64,000 nucleotides of DNA from Sebastes aleutianus (Eukaryota > Chordata > Actinopteri > Perciformes > Sebastidae). The notes under the pieces are model-generated. The model did no database searches. It was not told where the DNA came from and saw only the letters and a program-made list of their open reading frames with translations. Below are positions 24,401 to 36,329 of this stretch, piece after piece (positions within the stretch are counted from its first letter, which is position 1; each line of letters starts with the position of its first letter). A program made the translations under genes and the position numbers. The stretch lies in NCBI GenBank assembly GCA_916700875.1, contig CAKAKS010000013.1:12789596-12853595 (forward strand), given 5' to 3'.

Positions 24401-27400
24401 GTATAATTAAAAAATGTACTATTATCTGTATACACGCATAAACAAATGCAGAACAATAGTATCATGTGAAGAATAATTTGGTAGTTTTGTGTGGCATTGA
24501 TACGTGACTACACGTCTTATTCCAATTTTATTTCCATTTATAAAACATTGCGTTATGTTGTTACGTTACGTTGTTACGTTCCGTTATGTTGTTACGTTAT
24601 GTTGTTACGTTAGAACAGTTAAATTAGAAAGTTAGATATGTAAAATCCTAGATCTATATAAAGAAATGAGACAATGTTTTTGGTTTCAAGTTTATTTGAG
24701 GTTTATCACATTGAATAAATCAAATTGGAATTTAAACTCAATTCATTTTCATCTTCAGTTGTTTTGTATCTTAAGACAACAAAAGTTGACATTATAATAA
24801 AATAATAATGGCGTCATCAGTGCTTGTTGCTGAAGAGTATCCGTCTCTCTGTAGGGTCACCCTGGTCAGGACGGTGGCCGAGGACCATCAGGACTGGACG
24901 GATGCAACGGGACCAGAGGAGAACCAGGAGAGCCCGGCTACGGGATAGGAGGACCTGGGTTACCTGGATTTGCTGTGAGGACAAACTTCAGTTCCTCTTT
25001 TATTAGTCTATGTATTCGTGGATATGTTTGAATGCCATTATTTAGAGAGTATAAAGTTGTGATAGATAGATTAACGGTGATGGTGTTCTTTTCCTCCAAC
25101 AGGGGCCTTTTGGGCCAAAGGGTCAGAAAGGAGAGCCTCGATACATATCAGATAACGGCATCACGGTAAGGTCTCACACTTTCCTCTTCTTCTTCTTCTT
25201 CTTCTTCTTCTCTTTTTCTGCACCCTAAACAACTCTAGATCATCCATGTTGTGTTTAAAGTTTGTTTGAGTAGGAGGCTTTTCACTGCTAGTGTTATTAA
25301 AGGGACAGTTTGTAGGATTTCATCAAGTGGTGTGGTTGCAGATTGCAACCAACTGAGTACCCCTCCGCTCACTCCTCCCTTTACAAGACTGCGGTTATGT
25401 GAGCCGCCGAGTACAAAACCGTGGTAACGCCGTTTGCCTCGCTCAGAAGCCATCCATACCATAATAACACTACTTTAGGAGCAACGGAAGTCAGACGGCG
25501 GCTGGCGGTACCACGGTTTAACACTCTGCGCCTCACGTTACCGCAGTTTCATAAGTGGGGGAACTACGGTGGCATTCAGGTAACGTAAAAACATGAAAGT
25601 CTCTCTCTGGATCCAGAGTTTGGTTTATCTGTTCTGGGCTACTGTAGAAATGCACTGAGCCAGCCTGCAGAATTGGATTTTGCCACTAGGTGGTGCTGCA
25701 GTACTACAATAAAATTGAATGGCAATAACATAGAGGTCGAGAGCTTTTGTCTCATCTGTGTACAAATATTCCAAAACAAGATTTATTTTTCCTCATCAAC
25801 CAGTATGATTGTATGTATTTTTATCCAAATCCAAAAAGTATTTAAAATGTAATCAAGTTTTCTTTTATTAAAATAAGAAATTAAGAGGTTTGTGCTCATT
25901 AATTATGTTTTTCTCTTTTTTCTCCTTGTTTAGAGTTTACCAGGTTTACAAGGAACAGACGGTCAACCTGTAAGATTCGTACTTTTTCTGCTCATTGTGC
26001 AACAATCAGTAATCTATAACTGTTGTACTTTAAATTAAGTGTTCTGACCTGTTTTTTACTCTGCAGGGTTTCAGAGGTCCTGATGGTCCGTCGGGTTTTC
26101 CTGGTCCAAGGGGGCCTGAGGGATTCTCTGTATGTAGACTAGTTTATCTGTTTCTCTTCCTCAGACTGCTCCCTGCCTCTTAATATCATTATTTATGTTT
26201 ATATATATATATACTATATTTATGTTTAATACGTTTAATTTCCTCTTTTTGTTGCACTTCTAACGATAGTTTGTAGCAACTGACGTAAAAACTGCAGGAT
26301 TTCGTCATAACCTGCCTGAAATATTTTAGAGTTAAAATGCCACAAAACCAGTTTAAAGGTCCCATATTATAAAAAATTGTAATAATAGATTTTCATGTTT
26401 TTTTTTTTATTCTAAAACAGGAATCAGTCCTATTCACAGCCCGTATTCAGAAACTCTTCATTTGAAACAAGCCGTTAGGAATTCTGGCCATTTTTGATGT
26501 CACAAATATACAATATTTAGACCCTTTACACAGTTTTAAACATAAACAATCTAAATGTGTCCCAGTTTATTCCTGGTTGCGGTGTATGTGAATGTCACCA
26601 GCTGACAGGAAGTACACAAGGACCCAAGCTGTTGCCTAGCAACGCAATTCTGTTGCAATTTCATCGCAATTCTGTCCAAATGCGCTAAAACAGAGCCTTT
26701 CAGACGGAGGGTAAATACAGGTATATTCAGGCCGACAATATGAGGAAAATAACGTTTTTTTTTAACATTACAGCATGTAAACATGTTCTAGTAGAAACAC
26801 AAAATACAAGTATGATCCTGAAAATGAGCATAATATGGGACCTTTAATATACCAAGAAATTCTTAATTATTACATGAACTAGTGCTAATCAATTCATTAT
26901 GGTTTCAGATGATATCATAATAAGTATTTTATCTTATATAGAAATAGTAATAAATTAAGTCATTTCTATTAGATTATCAAGTAATACATTATTAGTTACA
27001 CATCTTTTGAAGTTATTATACAGTAAATGGGTATAATAATTTGGATGATTTATTACATTTTAACCAAAATTAAAAGGCATTACAGACACTCATCTTTCTA
27101 TCCATATAAGATTATCTTCTTTCATTTTGTTATGTTTTATTTTTTTATTGTTTTATTTTATGGTATTTATGAATAATATTTCTGATTTTGTTGCTGACTT
27201 TATCTGTGGTTTGTCTTCAGGGCCCGCCTGGTCCTCCCGGTCCCCCAGGGCCAATGGTAAGTCAAATAATAGTACAGTGTATTTATTCTATTCTATCATA
27301 AGTCAGTACACAGTGGCTTTAATCATTTATATGTTAACATTCTTGTTCATAGTAAGTTTTGTTAACCCTTTGTTGTTTTTAGGGGAGCCGTAGTGACGGA

Positions 27401-30400
27401 TATGAAGGAGAGAAAGGAGATAAGGTATGCTTCGTTAACTGAACAGCACATACACGTAGACTCATGTGTCTGAAGAGATTCATTCACAAAATGTTCTCGT
27501 CTCTTGTGTAGTTTGAGGTTTTTCCATCGCTTACACAATAAACAGGAGAATAAATCCTCGTTTAGCTCCACAGACTTCATGATGAGAAGTGGCACGATGA
27601 CATGCAGATGCAGTGAACTATGAAACAAACTGTTTGTGGGTCAAATGAGCTGTGAGTGAGATTGAGGATACTTTATCTCCATGATGTCATCTCAGGTGCT
27701 AGTTTCAGATGGATTCAAATACCAGAGCAGAAGTGTAAAATCCACAACTTATTCAAAATAAACCTTAAAGGAAGAGTCCACATAAAATTGCATTGTACGT
27801 TCCTGTTTAGCTAGTAAGCAGGCAAGCTACTTTTGCCTTCTTGCAGCCTTTGTGCTAAGCTACATTTGGCTAACATGCTGCAGACGTATCACTCTACTGC
27901 ACAAGGATGTTCCAGTATATCTTTAAGAGCATGCCTCATCAGTTTTAAATAAACTGTCTTGGTGGGTTTAAAACATTGATCAGTTTCAGCCTCATAGGTT
28001 CTTCAAAAGGGCGGAAATAATAAAACCAGATTGATTACAACTGACACTCTATATAGACGGTTAACCTGACATGTGAGGTTGAAACCAGTCGGCCTTTTAA
28101 ACCATTATGCCTGACTAAATAAAGAGTTCCGTTGTTACTATGTTACTTGTTTGCTATATTATGTTGTTACGTTGTTACGTTATTACATTACGTTGTAAAG
28201 TTACGTTGTTACGTTACGTTGTTACGTTACGTTGTTACGTTACGTTGTTACGTTACGTTGTTACGTCACGTTGTTACGCTACAATGTTACGCTACGATGT
28301 TACGCTACGATGTTACGTTGTAACGTTGTAAATAAAGGCTTGCTCAGCCTAAGAGATGTTTCTTTTCTATGAACAACGTTTGTTCATAGAAAAGAAACAT
28401 CTCTTTGCATTTAAATTAAATGAGCTTTTAGAGTAAAATGTTGTGGTTTCTACACTTCCTCTCACTTTATTCCCATAAACATCAGCTTTAGACATTGAAA
28501 CAGCAGGCTTAGAGTGCTCTAGCTGGGTCCTAGGGGTGTGTGTGAGTGCGAGTGTGTGAGTGAGTGTGTTTGTATAATGAATTGGTTGGACATGATACTG
28601 TGCATGTTAAAATCTGACTTTGGTCTGGTTTGGTGACTTGCACTTCTTCCGTCCAACACACATTAATTCACCCTCCATCTATCCTTCCCTCCTTTAACCC
28701 CGACCATCCCTGCATCCCTCCATCCATCCTCCTCCTCCTCCTCCTCCTCCTCCTCTCTCCATCCCTAGATTGACTACTGAACTGTTTGTTACATCCGTTT
28801 CCTGTATGATAAAAAGATCACATGAACCTCTACTTGATTCAGTCTGGTTTGTTCTTTCGAATGATCTGTGCTGCCACTGAGACAAACTCACTGAGAACAT
28901 TTTATATCTGATCTGGAATCATTTTGAATCATAACTAAAACACCAAACAATCTACTTCTACTATAGTTTGTGAGTTAACCAGTGGCATTACACACTTGTT
29001 TCCCTCACTATTGAATGACAGTTCAGAGATATTACATGATGAAGTTTTTCTCCCAAATTGGAAAAAATCTTTAAAAAAATCTTATATCAGGCATTTGGTG
29101 GCATTAAATATTAAAATCCTTAAATAAAAACAAATGACACAAATAAAACTTCAACATTGAAATGTCTGAGCTGTCACTCTGGAGGACGATCTGTGGACTG
29201 GAACTGGGTGCTGGAATCACTTGCTCCTACTTCCCATGTTGCACTTTATCCCCCTTTTTAATCACGTTTGGGTATCTGGTGGTGAACTCTGGGATTTGTA
29301 GTTCGTTTGCCTGCTCTTTGACTCCTCATCCTCCCATCCACCCACCCATCTCATTTTGAACAATCATACAGAGTACTAACACGTCCTCACACACTGCATG
29401 CATGTTATGCTCAACCGAACACACTCAGAAGGATTCAGGTTTGAACTGAATGTGGAAACAGCTGGATTTACTGTTGAGCCTGTTGAGATACACGTTTTGG
29501 TAGGATGAAGTTCAAATTGTCCTGTGTGGCATTTACTGTATGTTATGAACTTCTTAAAATTAATCAACAAGAAACTCAAGATAAAGTATCCCTGAGCTCT
29601 CTCTTTTCTTCTCTTCTCTCTTTGTCTTTAATTCTCTGTTCCTCACTATCTATCTAAACTTGGAAGAAAAAGTTTGGAAATTTGTGTTTGGTGGATTATT
29701 TTTCTGTTGTTACAATGCTAATTGGCATTGTATTTTCCATCGTTGGAAAGCCTGTTTATTTACCTTCACAATGATGTCCAACTTGTAAGGATCATGCATT
29801 TGTGGGATGAGCAGCACAGCTGATTATGTGGGTAGCGCCCAAGAAAAATTTGCCAAAATGCTCTGCCAATGGTAAACAGTGTGTTCTCCTGTTGGTACTG
29901 ACTCTTGTTTTGAGTTGTTTGGTGGATTGGATGAATGAACTCTCTATCAGTAACAAGGAACAAACAATTGGCTATTTTACACTTTATTCATTTAATATAT
30001 ACGCTGGCTGACCTGCAACGAGTCCTGGTTGAGGAATGGAACGCCATCCCAAAGCAACGTGTGACCAGGTTGGTGACCAGCATGAGGAGGAGGTGCCAGG
30101 CTGTTGTGGCTGCGTATGGATCTTCCACCGCTACTGAGGCTCCTGACGGTGTATTAAATGAATAAAGTGTAAAATAGCCAATATGTCTTGTTTGTTCCTT
30201 GTTACTGATAGAGAGTTCAATCATCCAATCCACCAACCAACTCAAAACAAGAGTCAGTACCAACAGGAGAATACACTGTTTACCATTGGCAGAGCATTTG
30301 GCAAATTTTTCTTGGGCGCTACCCACATAATCAGCTGTGCTGCTCATCCCACAAATGCATGATCCTTACAAGTTGGACATCATTGTGAAGGTAAATAAAC

Positions 30401-32713
30401 AGGCTTTCCAAACCTTTTTTCCCGAGTTTTATCTATCTATCTATCTATCTATCTATCTCTGTACACTATCTGGCCCAAAGTATGTGGACAGATGTGGTTT
30501 TTGTGCACTTTTTGTGTTATTTGTTGCCTAAAAATAAGGAAACAGACATGAAAATAATATATAAAAAAAGTAAAAATACATTTTAAAAAAAAACAAGAAA
30601 GAAGTATCAAAATCAATGTAGCTAACACATTCTCACTCCCAACTCGTCAAATACCACCACTTGGTCAGTGGCCCTATGCTTCAAACTATGACGCTCTAGG
30701 TACAAGAGTACTTTGTTAGATTTAGAAAACATAAGTACTTGGTTAGATTTAGGCAACAAAAGTACTTGGTTAGGTTTAGTCAACAAAAGTATTTGGTTAG
30801 ACTTAGGCAAAAAAAGTACTTGGTTAGGTTTAGACAACAAACGTACTTGGTTAGATTTAGTCAAAAAAGTACTTGGTTAGGTATAGTCAGCAAAAGTACT
30901 TGGTTAGGTATAGTCAGCAAAAGTACTTGGTTAGGTTTAGTCAACAAAAGTACTTGGTTAGGTATAGTCAGCAAAAGTACTTGGTTAGTTTTAGGCAACA
31001 AAAGTACTTGGTTAGATTTAGAAAACATAAGTACTTGGTTAGATTTAGGAGAAAAAAAAGTACTTGATTAGTTTTAGTCAACAAAAGTTCTTGTTTAGGT
31101 AAAGGCAACAAAAGGACTTGGTTAGTTTTAGGCAACAAAAGTACTTGTTTAGGTTAAGTCAACAAAAATACTTGGTTAGGTATAGTCAGCAAAAGTACTT
31201 GGTTAGGTTTAGGCAACAGAAGTATTTGGTTAGTTTTAGGCAACAAAAGTACTTGGTTAGGTTTAGGCAACAAACGTATTTGGTTAGTTTTAGGCAACAA
31301 AAGTGTTTGGTTAGATTTAGGCAACAAAAGTACCTGGTTAGATTTAGAAAACATAAGTACTTGGTTAGGTTTAGGCAAAAAAAGTACTTGGTTAGGTTTA
31401 GGCAAAAAACTGTATTTGGTTAGTTTTAGTCAACAAAAGTACTTGGTTAGTTTTAGGCAACAAAAGTACTTGGTTAGATTTAGAAAACATAAGTACTTGG
31501 TTAGATTTAGGAGAAAAAAAAGTACTTGATTAGTTTTAGTCAACAAAAGTTCTTGTTTAGGTAAAGGCAACAAAAGGACTTGGTTAGTTTTAGGCAACAA
31601 AAGTACTTGTTTAGGTTAAGTCAACAAAAATACTTGGTTAGGTATAGTCAGCAAAAGTACTTCGTTAGGTTTAGGCAACAGAAGTATTTGGTTAGTTTTA
31701 GGCAACAGAAGTACTTGGTTAGGTTTAGGCAACAAAAGCATTTGGTTAGTTTTAGGCAACAAAAGTGTTTGGTTAGATTTAGGCAACAAAAGTACCTGGT
31801 TAGATTTAGAAAACATAAGTACTTGGTTAGATTTAGACAGAAAAAGTACTGGTTAGATTTAGGTAAAAAAAAGTATTTGGTTAGGTTTAGGCAAAAAAAA
31901 GTATTTGGTTAGGTTTAGGCAAAAAACTGTATTTGGTTAGTTTTAGTCAACAAAAGTACTTGGTTAGTTTTAGGCAACAAAAGTACTTGGTTGGATTTAG
32001 AAAACCTAAGTACTTGGTTAGATTTAGGAGGAAAAAAAGTACTTGATTAGTTTTAGTCAACAAAAGTACTTGTTTAGGTAAAGGCAACAAAATACTTGGT
32101 TAGTTTTAGGCAACAAAAGTACTTGTTTAGGTTAAGGCAACAAAAGTACTTGGTTAGATTTAGACAGCAAAAGTACTTTGTTAGATTTAGAAAACATACA
32201 TGTAAGTACTTGGTTAGATTTAGGAGGAAAAAAAGTACTTGGTTAGGTGTAGTCAGCAAAAGTACTTGGTTAGGTTTAGGCAACAAAAGTACTTGGTTAG
32301 GTTTAGGCAACACACGTATACATAGTACAAGTGTAATGTTGGGATGTCCACATACTTTTGACCAGGTAGTCTAAATATTTATCTTTCTATCTCCTCTTTA
32401 ATGGTTTTTCTTTTGACCTCCTTACATGTTTTCTTAATTTCTTGCCATTTCTGCCCTTTCCTCCTCCTCTATTTTTTCTTTTCTCTCCTCCCATCACGAC
32501 CTCCTTCCTCTTCCTGTTTCTCCTCCACCTCCACCCACCCCCCGCCCCTCCTGATTGGCTAACAGTGTGTTGTGTGTATTTCGGACTCCAGGGCGACGTG
32601 GGTCTTCCCGGACCCAGTGGTACTCCCGGCGATGGGTCGCTAAGAAGCGAACAAACTCTCACTATCTACAAAGGAGATAAGGTAACACAGCAAGGGAAGG
32701 CTAGGAGCAGAGG

Positions 32714-32786
<73 letters not shown>

Positions 32787-35700
32787 GATGTGGTGGGGTT
32801 TCATTATAAAGAAGAAGGTGAATTACAAATCAGGCAGCAGGCTGTTTGCTGTTAGAAACTGAAGGGTCAGTAAAAGAGGAAGAGGAGCAGTGATTGCAGC
32901 AACCTTAGAGCCATGGAGGAGTGGAAGGAGGAGGAGAGGAGGTGGAGGAGAGGTTGGTCTAACAGTCAGCTGAGCTGCTCTGGAGGCAGAAACAATCTCA
33001 ACTTTTAAGTTAAAAATGTTATTTTAAATTGCTCCAAAGGCTCCCAAAGATACTGAATGTGTGATAAAAAATCATATATTACTATAAATCTAGAATTATG
33101 TTTTTGATGTAAGAGTGCAGTCACAATAAATTGGATTTAAGATGCTAATATGATGCAGCTGTATGTGGGGTTGCAAAATAATGTGGAAAAATGTGTCGAA
33201 AAGATAGTTTGGGTGTTTTGAAGTAGGGTTGTATGAGATGTTTCTGATGTGGAACTGAAGCTGTTTTCTATGCTCTCACCACAGCCACCAGACTCCTTTG
33301 AAAAAAACAGTAATTTTACCTCACAGAGCACAGGAGTTGCTGGTCTACCGCTGCCTTGATCGATTAGTTTGTTTGTGTTATGTGTGACTTTGGTGTTTTA
33401 AAGGGTTAGTTTGGATTCACCAAAGTCACACTTTTGCTGCTGCCCCCGTCCACAGCAGTACATTACTTTACGTCCTTGCGGTAACTCCTGTCTGTTTCTC
33501 TAAACTGGGGGCGTGCCGACCGTCATCTACTGTAGGTAATACACCGACTATGGAGAAGTACCTCATACAACCCCACGTAAAAACACCTGAACTATCCCTT
33601 TAAGATTTAATGTGGTTTTACCTTCCTTTTACTTAACATTAGACTGGCGCCAATTCAAATAGGAAGCTTAGAGGAAGCTACTATCTGTTAGGAAGTTAGC
33701 ATTGCTGCCTTTTCAAGTTCAAACGATTGAGCTTCAAGGTCCATGCTTGACCTTTCAAAATAACAGTTTGACAATGCAAAGTCAACTAACTTGGTGTTCC
33801 TGTAGCTTTCAACCACATCTCATGACCTTCCTCAGCAGATGGAGTTGATCAGCTGCCGCAAGATGTGGTTGAAGGTTTCAGAAACACCAAGTCATTTGAT
33901 TTAAAAAAAAAATCAAACCAGCAGATAGTTAGTTAGCTCTCTGATCTAACAAAATAATGACTTTCATATATCATAAATACCAAAACTATAGACCTGTGGC
34001 TCCTTCCATTGAGGTGTAACTCAAGCAATCAGATCCTTTCTGCCACTAAAGACTCTTAAATTTGAATAAAGGTTTAACTAAACTTCATACTAAGACCAGC
34101 CTCTCATCATCACCCCCACATGTCCTCACTCCTCCACTCACTCTGTGCTCGACAGCCCCTTCAGTGGCTTCCTCCACAGAGCCTGTCCTCCAGTCAACGG
34201 TCCCCCGTCTCTCCCCCCCCCGTCTTCCCCCCCCCCCCCGTCTTCCCCAAATGCCCCTAAAACTCTGCCGCCGTTTCCCTCGCCGCCCTGCCGATCAGTG
34301 TAAACAGCTCTTTCTTCCCCTTGGTTACGGCATCCAGGGCGACGTGGGCTTGCCCGGTGACCCCGGCCAGCCAATGATCAATGGTGTTGTGGAGTTTGTG
34401 GGTTTTCCTAAAGGAGACAAAGGAATGCAGGTTTGTTGGAAAAAAGCAACTCTCTTCATAGTCGACAAATACAGCCATGTGTCCTTCAACATCCTACCTA
34501 ATATTTACAAGTTTCTCTTAGTAATTAAGTCAGAAAAATACTAGATACGTTTGTAGAACAACGTGTATGGTTTTCTAAGTTTTTGCCCAGTAACTCCCAA
34601 TCTTTCTTACCTCCCGAGCAGCTGTTAGTTTTATCTCATTTCTTCTACAGTCTGACAATTAACTTGCAGAAGATAATCCATCACATTAAACATTTCACCA
34701 CCTTTAGCTTTTTATTTTTAGGTAAATATTACTTTTTGTCATTGTCACGTATGGAGTTGTTAGCAGACTCTGTCTTTGTTGTTGCATTTAAGGACACTCC
34801 AACATCCAACATTTAAAGGTCCCATATTATAAAAAAGTGAGATTTTCATGTTTTTTAAGCAGGCTTAAGTCCTATATAAATACTGTGAAAGTATCGAAAC
34901 GCTCAATCCACAGGGAAATACACACAGCCCGTATTCAGAAACTCTGCATTTGAAACAAGCTGTCAGGATTTCTGTCCATTTGTGATGTCACAAATATACA
35001 ATATTTAGACCCATTACACAGATTTAAACGTAAACATTCTAATTGTGTCCCAGTTTATTCCTGGTTGCAGTGTATGCAAATGTCACCAGCTGACAGGAAG
35101 ACATTAACAATGTTTACGTTTAAAACCGTGTAATGGTCTAAATATTGTATATTTGTGACATCACAAATGGACAGAAATCCTGACGGCTTGTTTCAAACGC
35201 ACAATTTCAGAATACGGGCTGTGTGTATTTCTCCGTATATTGAATGTTTCAATACTTTCACAGTATTTATATAGCACTTAAATCTGCTTTATACTATAAC
35301 AGACATGACAAACACACTTTTTACAATATGGGACCTTTAAGTGTTGGCAATTAAACCACAACCTTTTCTTAAAACACAATGGTTTTATTCAAGTAAAGTT
35401 ACACTGCTGCTGCATCTTTGACATCACACAATGATGATGTAACGTTGACAAAAACATGAAGGGAATCTAAAGTTCACTGTGATGATGAAAGTTGACTTAC
35501 TGTCTACCCTGAAGGAAATCCAGTGGCTGCCATGGAAACGAGGAAATACGTTAAGTAGACGTCAAGATCAGTGGATAGATTACTGAGGCCACCACAGCCC
35601 ACTGTGAACATTATCTCCTTGTTGCTAACTAACCATAAAGATGAAAATAATCTGAATCATCCACCCTGGATCCCGCAGCGTTTCCAAGCGCAACACAGTG

Positions 35701-36274
35701 CGTCCTCTCAGGGGCTTGAAGAGCTCTGCAGCTGGTCGACTTGTATTATTCCCATGCACCCTCGAGGCCACTCTCAAAGAATTCATTCTTATATTAGTGC
35801 CGTAGTTTTTGTCTTTCTTTTGAGTGAGATTTTACTGTTTGCAAATGAAGGTAAGTTAAAATATTTGCTCACAGTTAATTTACTGCAAAATGGCGCTGTT
35901 GTCATATTCACCTTTGTTCTCTCTGTCTCTTTCTCAAAGGGTGAACAAGGCCCGAAGGGGATCCGAGGATTCACCGGCACTCCTGGCCGACCTGTAAGTA
36001 TTTCTTTAATCTCTTTTAAATCCCTCTTAAACACATATTTTTACAAGTGTGCTTTCACAGGATCTGTGGCCTCACTTGTATCTGTATACAAAGGCATTCT
36101 CTTAACTTCTTTTTTATTTATTTTTAGTTGTTTTATTTTACTTATAGTCCTTTTTCCCACATGCTCAATGAACTATTTAAATTGTTTTTTTTATCATTGT
36201 TTATCTGCCATTTCTATCTCGTAAAGCACTTAGTAACTTTGTTTTGAAAACTGCAATATAAATATAGTATATTA

Positions 36275-36329
<55 letters not shown>

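Noticed and set aside
28132..28331. 63-aa ORFs rich in Cys, Tyr, Val and Leu
   Set aside because: Translation of the 13-bp minisatellite.
30739..31912. Long ORFs repeating QQKYLVRFR
   Set aside because: They are translations of the 27-bp minisatellite; the period is a multiple of three, so several frames stay open on both strands.
30690..32316. CRISPR-like appearance of regular 27-bp repeats
   Set aside because: No spacers, head-to-tail units and a vertebrate context; it is a minisatellite.
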